From Variovorax sp. SG517 (GTDB lineage Bacteria > Pseudomonadota > Gammaproteobacteria > Burkholderiales > Burkholderiaceae_C), in NCBI RefSeq assembly GCF_013376045.1, contig NZ_JABMJG010000006.1, positions 489,393 to 553,392 of the forward strand: DNA of 64,000 nucleotides, in the 5' to 3' direction. The notes under the pieces are model-generated. The model saw only the letters and a list, made by a program, of their open reading frames with translations, had not been told where the DNA came from and did not search any database. This document shows, in pieces, positions 25,674-34,387 of this stretch (position 1 is the first letter of the stretch; the number at the start of each line of letters is the position of its first letter). Made by a program: the position numbers and the translations under genes.

Positions 25674-26234
25674 TTGGATCGTCAGTGCGGTACGCACCCC
25701 GATGACGACCTGAAACGCCTTCAGAGGTGCTGAGCCAAACTCGAGGCACGAGCGATACACCCCTGCAGCGAGGGGCTGAACGAGTTCCCTCAAGAACAGC
25801 GGGATGGGAACGACTTCATCGGCAAATCGGCCGCAGGACGAACAACGTCTTGCACGTTCAGCTGCAGAGTATGGCAGTGTCATTTGGGGACGTAGCCAGA
25901 AGTAGTCTGGGTCGGCCGGTAGTGCAACAAAATCCTCTCTCGTGGCACCCGACTCTTGGAGCACCTTGCGCAGGTGCGCCGAGACCAGGAGATAGCCGTC
26001 ATGAGTAGCCGTGATGTCTCTGCGACGCTTTCTCACGCGATACCCGGGATTGGTGTAGTCGGATTCCAGCTTACCGCCGCATCCCCGGCACGTGGCCGGA
26101 TGCGGTTGCCCCATGCTCCCGAAACGCCACTCGCTATTCTCAGGATCGGGCTTGTACGTCTCGTTCCCCAGCATGTACGAGCCGTCATCGTGCCCGTCCA
26201 ACGCGTATGCCAAGGCGGTCTGACTCGTCTTCAT
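25629..26234 (-). CDS. Hypothetical protein with two CxxC pairs
   Basis: 201 residues with no signal or membrane segment. Two Cys pairs, CRGC near residue 49 and CSSC near residue 132, could bind a zinc ion. An AGAGGG Shine-Dalgarno precedes the Met at 26234. The central part is Tyr/Trp-rich (LPADPDYFWLRPQMTLPYS). No family was recognised with confidence. It lies in a stretch of orphan and broken genes between 25 and 27 kb. Confidence 0.62.
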   Translation of the reverse strand: MKTSQTALAYALDGHDDGSYMLGNETYKPDPENSEWRFGSMGQPHPATCRGCGGKLESDYTNPGYRVRKRRRDITATHDGYLLVSAHLRKVLQESGATREDFVALPADPDYFWLRPQMTLPYSAAERARRCSSCGRFADEVVPIPLFLRELVQPLAAGVYRSCLEFGSAPLKAFQVVIGVRTALTIQSNSLVGIELEQLCA

Positions 26235-26308
26235 TTATCCCTCTCGATGTCATCTCGTGGCGACTGAACGGCCAATCTGAAAGTCAGTTCCCGGCCGGCA
26301 GCTGAAGT

Positions 26309-26593
26309 CTAGCCTGCGAGGCGAAAGGCTGCGACGTGGTCCAGGTGGGACAACTGGTCGCATACGAAGCAGCCGCTCAGCGCAGCTGAACGTATGGTTC
26401 GTGCTCGATGAGCACGTGCAGCTTCGCCGCGAAGCTCAAGCTCGAAGCCGGCGTTATTCAACCACCTGAAGTTCATCCCGCACGAGGAACGTGTCGCTGT
26501 CGAAGATTGCACCGGTGGAGAGGCATTGGCGGCTCCTCCGTAGAGCAAGGCAATTGCAAGAGCGCCGATGGCTATGCCGTGTGGTCGTTTCAT
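26309..26593 (-). pseudogene. Probable decayed MBL-fold hydrolase (N-terminal part)
   Basis: From the Met at 26593 a signal-like segment (IAIGALAIALLYGGAANAS) precedes MNFRWLNNAGFELELRGE, which matches the first strands of metallo-beta-lactamase-fold proteins. The end QLSHLDHVAAF resembles the HxHxDH metal motif with the first His lost, but the segment between is out of register and the frame stops soon after. It reads as a truncated and frameshifted MBL gene. An independent short protein cannot be excluded. Confidence 0.4.
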
Positions 26594-26893
26594 TTGTGGC
26601 TGGGGCTTCTTGGGCGATCCGCGGTGGGAGCAACTCGCTTTCCGACGCTTTGGCAGGCACTCTAGTGAGGCCTCGGGGCACGTGATTTGACATTCGGACA
26701 CCACATCGCTTTCGAACCGGAAGGGGTGGTGTCGACCGGAAGTTGAACCGGGATGCGGCGGAAAACTTGAACTGCGAGATCTCGCTCAGTTCTCTCAGCG
26801 CTGCCGAACGCCGAGAGAGCCTTGGACCAGCGGCATGGAACCTGTCCGAGGCCTGATCCGCATCCCCTCTTTCAGCGTGTGCAAGAAATGGGA

Positions 26894-27499
26894 CTAGCTG
26901 GCCTGGGCAGGGGATGAGCCACCAGTCGGAGAGGAAAGCCTCGACAGCACTGAGGTGCGGCAGACATCCAGAATTTCATCGGCGAGGGGTGAGTCATCAG
27001 GACACGCCCGCGACAGCACGATGGCCCCGATCAATTGCGCAAGAACATCGATGCGCCTGGCGCGAAGGTCGCCTTCCTCTTTCCCGCCCTCAGGGGCGCC
27101 GTGCTGGTTTGCCAGGGTATCGAGCAGGCTTTCCACGCCGTCCGCAAAAGCCGCCTTGATCGACGCCGGCTGACGTGCAGCATCTCCGCTTAGCGCGGCC
27201 ATCGTGCAACCTTCGCTTCGAGCGTCGCGATGCTTCCGAGACAGGTATTGCTTGACGACTTCTGCCGCATCGGCCCCCTCGGCTTTCGCTGCCGACTGCG
27301 CAAAACCACAGGTCGCTGCTTCCGCGAGCAGGTCGGCCTTGGATCCGAAGTGCTTGTAGAACCCGCCGTGGGTAAACCCGGCGACTGCCATCAAGTCCGC
27401 AATCCCCACGCCGTCATAGCCACGCTCGCGAAACAGCGTGGAGGCCGTCTCGACGATATGTGCCCGATTCGCCTGGGCCTGAGCTTTAGTGACCTTCAT
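26894..27499 (-). CDS. TetR family transcriptional regulator (NemR-like arrangement)
   Basis: 201 residues. HTH: ETASTLFRERGYDGVGIADLMAVAGFTHGGFYKHFGSKADLLAEA (about 17-62), typical of the TetR_C_LmrA/YxaF-like group. It is divergent from the old yellow enzyme gene, an arrangement known for NemR-type repressors of flavin oxidoreductases that respond to electrophiles. Inverted repeats in the shared spacer (27547-27600) are probable operators. Confidence 0.93.
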   Translation of the reverse strand: MKVTKAQAQANRAHIVETASTLFRERGYDGVGIADLMAVAGFTHGGFYKHFGSKADLLAEAATCGFAQSAAKAEGADAAEVVKQYLSRKHRDARSEGCTMAALSGDAARQPASIKAAFADGVESLLDTLANQHGAPEGGKEEGDLRARRIDVLAQLIGAIVLSRACPDDSPLADEILDVCRTSVLSRLSSPTGGSSPAQAS

Positions 27500-27546
27500 G
27501 TCCGGATCTCTCTAGAAGTCCCATCAAAGAAGGCCTCGACTATACA

Positions 27547-27600
27547 TTGATGTTGACTATCATCAAAACCATTGACAATAAAGATGATGATCGACATCAT
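27547..27600. promoter_or_regulatory. Promoter and two inverted repeats between TetR and old yellow enzyme genes
   Basis: Repeat 1 (27547-27566): TTGATG-N8-CATCAA. Repeat 2 (27584-27600): ATGATG-N5-CATCAT. A -35 box TTGACT at 27553-27558 lies within repeat 1, with CAATAA 17 bp further (27576-27581). The coding start at 27632 leaves a leader of about 45 nt. Both repeats carry the same ATGATG/TGATG core, which suggests two binding sites for the TetR protein. Confidence 0.55.
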
Positions 27601-27631
27601 TGAGCCAGATCAGCTTGAAAGGCTTCTGGAC

Positions 27632-28783
27632 ATGAGCGATACCCACCTGACCCCCACCCGCTTCGTCGAGGCAAACGGCGAGAACGACCTGACTGATAAA
27701 ACGCTTTTTGAGCCCTACACACTCGGCCCGCTCAAACTGTCCAACCGCATCGTGATGGCGCCGCTGACCCGCAACCGTGCGGGCTCGGGCCTGGTCCCCA
27801 GCGAACACGCGGCCGACTACTACAGTCAACGTGCCTCGGCTGGCCTGATCATTTCCGAGGCCACCCAGGTTTCGGCCGATGCGCAGGGCTACCAGGACAC
27901 GCCGGGTCTCTACACGCAGCAACAGATCGACGGCTGGCGCAAAGTGACCGATGCCGTTCACGCCAAGGGCGGGCGGATCTTCGTCCAGCTGTGGCACGTG
28001 GGGCGCATCTCGCACGTTGACCTGCGGCCCGGCGGCACCGCCCCCGTGGCGCCATCTGCGATCCGCGCTGCAACCAAGACTTTCGTCAACAACGGCTTTC
28101 ACGATGTCTCCGAGCCACGTGCCCTGACGCTGGAAGAGATTCCAGGCATCGTCGAGGATTTCCGCCAGGCCGCAGCCCACGCGATCACTGCGGGGTTTGA
28201 CGGCGTCGAGGTCCATGGTGCCAACGGCTACCTGCTGGAGCAGTTCATCAAAGACAGCGCCAACACCCGGACAGACGCATACGGCGGCTCCATCGAGAAC
28301 CGTGCGCGTCTGTTGCTCGAGGTCACGGCTGCCGTCGCTAAGGAGATCGGTGCTGAACGCACTGGAGTGCGCCTCTCGCCGGTGTCGCCCGCTGGCGCCA
28401 TTTCCTGCAGCGACCCGCAGCCGCAGTACGACTACATCGCCGAGCAACTCAGTGCGCTGGGCATCGTGTACCTGCATGTGGTCGAAGGCGCGACGGGTGG
28501 TCCACGCGATGTCGCGCCGTTTGATTTCGATGCCTTGCGCAGCCGCTTCAAGCACACGTACCTGGCCAACAACGGCTATGACCTCGAGTTGGCCAACACA
28601 AGGCTGTTGCAAGGCAAAGCCGACCTGTTCGTCTTCGGCCGCCCCTTCATCAGCAACCCCGATCTGGTCGAACGGCTGCGGGTCGGTGCCCCCTTGGCCG
28701 CGCTGGATCCCGCCACGCTCTACGGCGGTGGCGCCAAGGGCTACACCGACTATCCGACCTTCGCAGGTTCCAGCGCCCGCTAG
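27632..28783 (+). CDS. NADH:flavin oxidoreductase, old yellow enzyme family (NemA-like)
   Basis: 383 residues forming an FMN-binding TIM barrel. Landmarks: NRIVMAPLTRNRA (Thr near FMN), the QLWHVGRISH motif, the His/Asn substrate pair of VHGANGYLLEQFIKDSANTRTDAYGGSIENR, and the C-terminal FGRPFISNPDLVERL phosphate site. It reduces activated C=C bonds (enones, maleimides, nitro esters) with NAD(P)H. The Met at 27632 is used because GAAAGG lies upstream and earlier Mets lie inside the operator region. Confidence 0.94.
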   Translation: MSDTHLTPTRFVEANGENDLTDKTLFEPYTLGPLKLSNRIVMAPLTRNRAGSGLVPSEHAADYYSQRASAGLIISEATQVSADAQGYQDTPGLYTQQQIDGWRKVTDAVHAKGGRIFVQLWHVGRISHVDLRPGGTAPVAPSAIRAATKTFVNNGFHDVSEPRALTLEEIPGIVEDFRQAAAHAITAGFDGVEVHGANGYLLEQFIKDSANTRTDAYGGSIENRARLLLEVTAAVAKEIGAERTGVRLSPVSPAGAISCSDPQPQYDYIAEQLSALGIVYLHVVEGATGGPRDVAPFDFDALRSRFKHTYLANNGYDLELANTRLLQGKADLFVFGRPFISNPDLVERLRVGAPLAALDPATLYGGGAKGYTDYPTFAGSSAR

Positions 28784-28840
28784 TCACTTTCCCATGCTGC
28801 ATATCGCGTATCGGCCCATTTTTTTGATCCAGACCCAACC

Positions 28841-29629
28841 ATGACCACCCATTCCACAGTTCTCATCACCGGCGCCTCAACTGGCATTGGCGCCGCCTAC
28901 GCCGAACGCTTCGCACGTCGCGGGCACAGCCTTGTGCTGGTGGCGCGAGACAAAGCACGTCTGGAATCGCTCGCAGCGCGCCTGCGAGCGGAGACCGGCG
29001 CCGCCGTCGAAGTCCTTCCGGCCGATCTGACCCAACCCGGCGACCTGGACGCCGTCGAGGCGCGCCTGCGCGAGGACGCCAGGATCGAAACCCTGATCAA
29101 CAACGCCGGAGCGGCGCTGTCCGGTCGCTTCGTCGACCAATCGACAGACGATGTGACCCGCCTTGTCGCTCTCAACACCACCGCATTGGTCAGGCTGGCC
29201 AGCGCCATCGCTCCGCGCCTGGTGCACGCCGGCAAGGGCGCGATCGTCAACATCGGCTCGGTGGTGGGCCTGGCGCCCGAGTTCGGCATGTCGGTCTACG
29301 GTGCGACCAAGGCCTTCGTGCTCTTCCTTTCACAAGGACTGAGCCTGGAGCTCGCGCCCAAAGGGGTCTACGTGCAGGCGGTCTTGCCTGCCGGAACCCG
29401 TACCGAAATATGGGAGCGCGCGGGCATCGATGTCAATGCGATGCCCGATCTGATGGGAGTGGATGAACTGGTAGATGCCGCGCTGGTCGGATTCGACCGC
29501 CGGGAACTCGTGACCATCCCGCCCCTGCACGAGGCTGCTCGCTGGGACGCACTGAACGCCGCCCGGCAGACACTGATCGCGGACATCCGGCAGGCGCATG
29601 TGGCAGCGCGCTATCGTCCCGTCGCCTGA
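28841..29629 (+). CDS. Short-chain dehydrogenase/reductase (SDR)
   Basis: 262 residues. TGASTGIGAAYAERFA, NNAG at about 88, catalytic Ser in NIGSVVG and YGATKAFVLFLSQGLSLEL (YxxxK). It belongs to the DltE/YqjQ-like SDR group. It follows the old yellow enzyme gene by 57 bp in the TetR-controlled operon, so it probably acts on a carbonyl produced or tolerated by the same pathway. Confidence 0.92.
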   Translation: MTTHSTVLITGASTGIGAAYAERFARRGHSLVLVARDKARLESLAARLRAETGAAVEVLPADLTQPGDLDAVEARLREDARIETLINNAGAALSGRFVDQSTDDVTRLVALNTTALVRLASAIAPRLVHAGKGAIVNIGSVVGLAPEFGMSVYGATKAFVLFLSQGLSLELAPKGVYVQAVLPAGTRTEIWERAGIDVNAMPDLMGVDELVDAALVGFDRRELVTIPPLHEAARWDALNAARQTLIADIRQAHVAARYRPVA

Positions 29630-29680
29630 AGTCACGAGAAATCCAGACTGCAACGCGGTCGAAAAGACCGCGGATCGTAC

Positions 29681-30511
29681 ATGTCCTACATTGACACCTC
29701 CACTCGATCGATCGATCTCGATGGGACTGCATTCGCGTACCGCGATCTCGGGCCGCGCGGTGGCGTGCCGCTGGTACTGCTCAACCACTGGGGCGCGGTT
29801 CTCGACAATTTCGACCCTCGCATCGTCGACGGGCTTTCCCGCAGGCATCGTGTCATTGCCATCGACTACCGCGGAATCGGCGCTTCGGGCGGAACCGCGC
29901 CAGTCACCATCGATGCGATGGCACGGGATGCGATCGCGCTGGTCCACGCACTGGATTTCGAGAAGGTCGATCTGCTCGGCTTCTCTCTCGGAGGGTTCGT
30001 GGCGCAGGACATCGTGCTGAAAGCTCCTGGCCTCGTGCGACGCCTCATCCTGACCGGGACGGGGCCCGCAGGTGGCACAGGCATCGACAAGGTGGGAGCG
30101 GTTTCCTGGCCGTTGATCGTCAAGGGCTTGTTGACACGGCGTGATCCCAAGACCTACCTGTTTTTCACCTCCACAGACAACGGCCGGCAAGCCGCGAAGG
30201 ACTTCCTGAAGCGACTGGCGGAGCGCAAGACGGGTCGGGACAAAGGGCCGACGCCCAGGGCCTTCCTGCGGCAGCTGAAGGCGATCCAGGCTTGGGGCCG
30301 GCAGGCGCCCCAGGATCTGGGAGGCATCCGAATCCCTGTGCTGATCGCCAATGGCGACAACGACATCATGGTGCCGACCGCGAACAGCCATGACATGGCG
30401 CGTCGCATTCCCGGCTCGCAACTGGTCATCTACAGGGACGCCGGGCATGGCGGGATCTTCCAGTACCACGGCGAATTCGTGCCCAAGGCCCTCGCTTTCC
30501 TCAATGACTGA
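29681..30511 (+). CDS. Alpha/beta hydrolase
   Basis: 276 residues. Nucleophile elbow GFSLGG (Ser at about 106), oxyanion-side LLNHWGAVLDNFDP, acid Asp in IANGDNDIMVP and His in DAGHGGIFQYHGEF near the C-terminus. There is no signal peptide, so it is cytosolic. Third gene of the OYE operon. Possible activities are ester or lactone hydrolysis; the substrate is not evident. Confidence 0.92.
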   Translation: MSYIDTSTRSIDLDGTAFAYRDLGPRGGVPLVLLNHWGAVLDNFDPRIVDGLSRRHRVIAIDYRGIGASGGTAPVTIDAMARDAIALVHALDFEKVDLLGFSLGGFVAQDIVLKAPGLVRRLILTGTGPAGGTGIDKVGAVSWPLIVKGLLTRRDPKTYLFFTSTDNGRQAAKDFLKRLAERKTGRDKGPTPRAFLRQLKAIQAWGRQAPQDLGGIRIPVLIANGDNDIMVPTANSHDMARRIPGSQLVIYRDAGHGGIFQYHGEFVPKALAFLND

Positions 30512-30560
30512 ATGGCGGCTTTTTCGCGACCGACTTCAACCAAGAACTCAGAAAATTTCT

Positions 30561-31562
30561 ATGCAAGCTTTCATCATTGATCGTTACGGAAAGAAGGAAG
30601 TCGGCCGCATCGGCGAAGTGCCCGAACCCGTGGTGCGGGACGACGACGTCCTGGTCCGGATCCACGCGGCGAGCATCAATGCGCTGGACTCGAAGATCAG
30701 AAGCGGCGAATTCAAACTGATCCTTCCCTACCGCCTTCCCCTGATCCTGGGCAATGACGTGGCCGGCACGGTGGTTCGGGTCGGTGCTCGCGTTCGCAGC
30801 TTCGAACCTGGCGACGAGGTCTATGCGCGCCCCGACGATGACCGCATTGGTACCTTTGCAGAGTTCATTGCCGTCAAGGAATCGTCACTGGCGCTCAAGC
30901 CCACGAATCTCAGCATGGTCGAAGCCGCCTCCGTTCCTCTGGTGGCCCTGACCGCCTGGCAGGTGCTGGTCGAAACCGCCAAGCTAAAAAAGGGACAGAA
31001 GGTCTTCATTCATGCAGGCTCCGGGGGCGTCGGCACGATCGCCATCCAGCTCGCGAAGCATCTGGGCGCGTTCGTGGCCACGACCACCAGCAGCGCCAAC
31101 ATCGCATGGGTGAAGGCGTTGGGCGCGGACGTCGTCATCGATTACAAGCAGCAGGACTTCGCCACAGTGCTGCGTGACTACGACGTCGTGCTGAACAGCC
31201 TCGGAAGCGGCGAGCTGCTCAAATCCCTCGAGGTTCTCAAGCCGGGCGGACACCTTGTCTCCATCTCGGGACCGCCCACCCCGGCGTTCGGCCTCGCGCG
31301 AGGGCTGGCCTGGCCGCTCAGGCAAGTGCTGCGGCTGCTGAGCTCCGGCATCAGAACGAAGGCAAAGAAGAAGAGGGTGCAATACACCTTCGTCTTCATG
31401 CGGGCCGATGGGCCGCAATTGCGCGAGATCACGAGCCTCATCGAATCGGGTGCCATCCAACCGGTCGTCGACAAAGTATTCCCCTTCCAGGACACCCGCC
31501 AGGCCCTCGCTTATGTCGACAGTGGCCGCGCCAAAGGCAAGGCCGTGGTGCAAGTGGCGTAG
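30561..31562 (+). CDS. NADP-dependent zinc-type alcohol dehydrogenase/quinone oxidoreductase
   Basis: 333 residues of the MDR superfamily. It has a GroES-like N-domain (DVLVRIHAASINALDSKIRSGEF, PLILGNDVAGTVV), then the Rossmann motif HAGSGGVGTIAIQLAKHLGA. The Cys/His ligands of the catalytic zinc are absent, so it is a zinc-free quinone-oxidoreductase or enoyl-reductase type. It is the fourth gene of the operon, 49 bp after the hydrolase, and probably reduces alpha,beta-unsaturated carbonyls. Confidence 0.92.
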   Translation: MQAFIIDRYGKKEVGRIGEVPEPVVRDDDVLVRIHAASINALDSKIRSGEFKLILPYRLPLILGNDVAGTVVRVGARVRSFEPGDEVYARPDDDRIGTFAEFIAVKESSLALKPTNLSMVEAASVPLVALTAWQVLVETAKLKKGQKVFIHAGSGGVGTIAIQLAKHLGAFVATTTSSANIAWVKALGADVVIDYKQQDFATVLRDYDVVLNSLGSGELLKSLEVLKPGGHLVSISGPPTPAFGLARGLAWPLRQVLRLLSSGIRTKAKKKRVQYTFVFMRADGPQLREITSLIESGAIQPVVDKVFPFQDTRQALAYVDSGRAKGKAVVQVA

Positions 31563-31642
31563 CGGCCGCATGCCTGTGCCATGCCTTCGATCAAGCCCTG
31601 GCCATCGCACGGTCCGCATGTTCAGGAGATAGGAGAACGATC

Positions 31643-32467
31643 TTGAGTCCATCCACGAGCACTGACACGCGCAGGCGCGCCCTGGTGACCGGCGCGTCCG
31701 GTGGCATAGGCGCGGCCATCGCGCGTGAGCTCGCGGCGCTCGGCGTTGATCTTGTGCTGACGGCAAGGCGCCGCGATGCGCTCGATGCGGTCGCCGCGAG
31801 TTGTGAGGGCGTGAAGGTCGAGATTGTCACCGCGGATCTCGGCAAGCCCGATGCAGCGCGCGCACTGTGGGAGGCCACGATCGCTGGAGGTCCGATCGAC
31901 ATCCTGATCAACAACGCCGGATTCGGCTACTTCCGCCGGTTCGACGAGGTCGATTGGGCACGCGATGCGGAACTCATTCAGCTCAACATGACTTCGCTGG
32001 TCGCTCTCACGCGGTGTTTCGTCGATGCGCACAAGACAAGTACCCAACCCGCGAACATCGTGAACATCGCGTCGACCGGTGCCTACCAGTCAGTACCGAA
32101 CATGGCGCTGTACGCCGCGTCGAAGGCGTTCGTTCGAAACTTCAGCGAAGCCCTCCATGACGAGCACCGTGGCACGCCGCTTTCAGTGACCTGCATCTGC
32201 CCTGGTGGCACCGAAACCGCGTTTCATGCCGCGTCCGGCGGAGGTGACTACTCGTGGATCGCGAATGCGTCGACGAAAAGCGCGGAGTTCGTCGCGCACG
32301 CCGCGATCCGCGCGATGCTGCGCGGCAAGCGCACGGTTGTGCCCGGCTTCTTCAACAAGGTGTCGTGCTTCGGCGTGCGCTTCTTGACGCGGCGGTTTGC
32401 CTCGCGCGTGGCAACCCAAGTGCTTGGCAAGCCGCGGTTCGAGCTGCCGGCACGAAGAGGGATTTGA
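31643..32467 (+). CDS. Short-chain dehydrogenase/reductase (SDR), TTG start
   Basis: 274 residues. TTG start with AGGAG 7 bp before it; no ATG precedes the TGASGGIG motif. NNAG lies near residue 92, catalytic Ser in NIASTGAY and YAASKAFVRNFSEAL (YxxxK). The C-terminal tail TRRFASRVATQVLGKPR has a degraded copy at 5673-5780. It is the last gene of the TetR/OYE operon. Confidence 0.92.
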   Translation: MSPSTSTDTRRRALVTGASGGIGAAIARELAALGVDLVLTARRRDALDAVAASCEGVKVEIVTADLGKPDAARALWEATIAGGPIDILINNAGFGYFRRFDEVDWARDAELIQLNMTSLVALTRCFVDAHKTSTQPANIVNIASTGAYQSVPNMALYAASKAFVRNFSEALHDEHRGTPLSVTCICPGGTETAFHAASGGGDYSWIANASTKSAEFVAHAAIRAMLRGKRTVVPGFFNKVSCFGVRFLTRRFASRVATQVLGKPRFELPARRGI

Positions 32468-32811
32468 GAGAGGCGACTGAGCCTCTTCCCGTGGTCGAAG
32501 CCCAGGCTGTCACGGCTCCGTCCACCGAGCGCTGTCGTCAGTCAGTGGCCCAGGCTGAAGCGGTCATAAGAGGTGAATCGGCGACCGGCCGGTTGAATCC
32601 GCCCTGCGAAGCAGGCATTGGAGGCTTTAAAACGTTTACGCGCGATGAGCATGACTGCCATGTCTCTGCAGCGGGGGGCATCCTTGTGAGTAGATGTATT
32701 GGGTTGTCGCCGCTGCGATTTGCGCGTATCGAGAACGCAAGCCGGGTTTGGCTCTTCATTTCTCGAGTACTCCTGAGACCGAGTCCTGCGACTCTCGATT
32801 CCACTCGAATC
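32468..32811. other. Intergenic stretch without recognisable gene
   Basis: 344 bp between the convergent SDR and XRE genes. It is less GC-rich than its surroundings. No conserved frame, tRNA-like fold or good terminator hairpin was recognised. Confidence 0.45.
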
Positions 32812-33144
32812 CTAAACGGCCGATTTGAGCCGGCTGGCGTATTCGAGGAGTGACTTCCGCTGTTTCGTGTCCAACTGCCCGAACCAGAGGATAAGTTTGG
32901 CCAGGTCGTCATCGGCTGCATAGAAATAGGCAAGCGGCACACCAAGCTCCTCTGCCAGTCGATTCGCAAACGAAACGTTCGGCTCGTGTATTCCGCTCTC
33001 GTACCGAGAGATGCGTGCGCTTGCTGTCCCTTCGTCAAGCCCTGCCTTCACGCCGAGTTTGTCTTGTGGCAACCCGACCGCCAGCCTGGCAAGTCGCAAA
33101 CGAGCGCCAAAGACGGAGCGAGACGGGGATGGGCCAGATTTCAC
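32812..33144 (-). CDS. XRE family helix-turn-helix regulator
   Basis: 110 residues beginning at GTG. HTH_3 fold: FGARLRLARLAVGLPQDKLGVKAGLDEGTASARISRYESGIHEPNVSFANRLAEELGVPLAYFYAADDDLA. The protein ends soon after the HTH with a Lys/Arg-rich helix. It is divergent from a second XRE regulator, and a 13-bp palindrome lies directly before the start codon, so autoregulation is likely. Confidence 0.85.
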   Translation of the reverse strand: MKSGPSPSRSVFGARLRLARLAVGLPQDKLGVKAGLDEGTASARISRYESGIHEPNVSFANRLAEELGVPLAYFYAADDDLAKLILWFGQLDTKQRKSLLEYASRLKSAV

Positions 33145-33146
33145 TC

Positions 33147-33194
33147 TACGATAGTCGTAAGATTGGCTTCACGCGTCTCTACGTTTAACGTAGA
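33147..33194. promoter_or_regulatory. Two related palindromes between divergent XRE genes
   Basis: Site A (33147-33159): TACGA-TAG-TCGTA, perfect 5-bp arms. Site B (33178-33194): TCTACG-TTTAA-CGTAGA, perfect 6-bp arms. Both share the CTACG core. TAGAAT at 33191-33196 with TTCACG 17 bp upstream makes a plausible plus-strand promoter overlapping site B. Confidence 0.55.
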
Positions 33195-33200
33195 ATTTGG

Positions 33201-33902
33201 GTGAGTCATATCGACGCCAGGCTGCTACTCGTGACGCATCGAACGCTTGCTTCTCCCTTGCCGACAGCCCGCCCGCTGCGTTTGCCGGTCTCGGTGACGC
33301 GTGTGCGGTCCCGGCGACCTGCGCCTGTCGTGCGCAGCTTGTCCGCCGCGCGCATCGGCGCGCAGGTGAGGGCGCTGCGCATGGCGGCGGGGCGGTCTGC
33401 GGGTCAGTTAGCCTTGGCGTCGGAGATCTCGGCCTCGATGCTCTCGCGCATCGAGCGGGGGCTGGTCTCACCTTCGGTGGAGACGCTGGAGCGGCTCGCG
33501 CAGGGGTTGCACGTGCCGGTCTCACGCTTCTTCGGGGACCAGGCGCGGCGCACGGACTTCTGCCATGTGCGGGCAGGGCAGGGGCTGGCGGTCGACCGCA
33601 TCGGGGCCGTGGCGGGCTACCGCTACGAGTTGCTGGGGCACTCGCTGTCCGGCAACCTCTTTGTGGAGCCTTACCTCGTGACGTTGTTGCCGGAGGCGGG
33701 GCCGTACGTGACCTTCCAGCATCCGGGGCTCAAGTTCCTGTACTTCCTGTCCGGGGCGGTGACCTACCGCTACGGCGCGAAGGCGGTGGAGGTGAGGGCA
33801 GGGGACACGCTGCTGTTCGATGCGACGGCGCTGCATGGGATCGAGGCGATCCATTCGGGGCCGGTGTCGTACCTCTCGGTGGTCTTCACGCTCAGGGAGT
33901 GA
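33201..33902 (+). CDS. XRE-cupin transcriptional regulator
   Basis: 233 residues from a GTG at 33201. The HTH (IGAQVRALRMAAGRSAGQLALASEISASMLSRIERGLVSPSVETLERLAQGLHVPVSRFF) occupies about 52-110, followed by a cupin_2 domain (EAGPYVTFQHPGLKFLYFLSGAVTYRYGAKAVEVRAGDTLLFDATALHGIE). The start is uncertain: a predicted promoter places the transcript start next to 33201, so the GTG at 33231, preceded by CAGG, may be the real one. No adjacent metabolic gene reveals the ligand. Confidence 0.87.
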   Translation: MSHIDARLLLVTHRTLASPLPTARPLRLPVSVTRVRSRRPAPVVRSLSAARIGAQVRALRMAAGRSAGQLALASEISASMLSRIERGLVSPSVETLERLAQGLHVPVSRFFGDQARRTDFCHVRAGQGLAVDRIGAVAGYRYELLGHSLSGNLFVEPYLVTLLPEAGPYVTFQHPGLKFLYFLSGAVTYRYGAKAVEVRAGDTLLFDATALHGIEAIHSGPVSYLSVVFTLRE

Positions 33903-34387
33903 GGCGGTAGAGGCGGATCGGCTGTCTTTGGCACGCGCCCTTCTTTCTTCTTTTTGTTTGTCAGTTGCAGTACGCGAGAACCCGGTGTCGAGGCGAGTGC
34001 GGCGCTGGAGGTTCTCTCGGTTGACGAGCCCGGGTGCGCTTGCAGAACGGTTTGTCATACATGCGACTTCTTCGTTGCCGCGGATCTCGGTTCCGGTGGT
34101 GCGCTGGTCGGATCTGCTGGCTGCGGGGGATGGCCGTGGGGCGGAGAGGGCCTCCTCCGGTGGTCGGTTTCGCTGGCGCGGCGGCATGGATGTGGTGCGC
34201 CGGGGCGAGAGGGCGATGCTGTGTGCGCCTACCTCCAAGATCTGGCTGGCGGTGGGATATGACCTCGTTTCTACAACGCATCCCAGGTGTCGTTGTTCCG
34301 CGTCGGCCGAGATTCGATGCGAGTGGTACGCCGCGAATTAAGATACCCGCTCTCGCCAGGACAGGTACCACACCCTCTTGCTCACAG
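33903..34387. other. 485-bp intergenic stretch with a GAGAACC/GGTTCTC inverted repeat
   Basis: No family-like frame on either strand, although frames of 80-150 codons are open because of the high GC. The 7-bp inverted repeat GAGAACC...GGTTCTC lies near 33971-34019. Composition is uniform. It may be an untranslated leader of the AraC gene at 34388, a genus-specific intergenic repeat or a decayed gene; no choice can be made from the sequence alone. Confidence 0.4.

Noticed and set aside
33903..34387. Frames of 100-170 codons between the XRE-cupin and AraC genes
   Set aside because: Several alternatives on both strands are equally open, none has a ribosome site or family match, so no gene was called.
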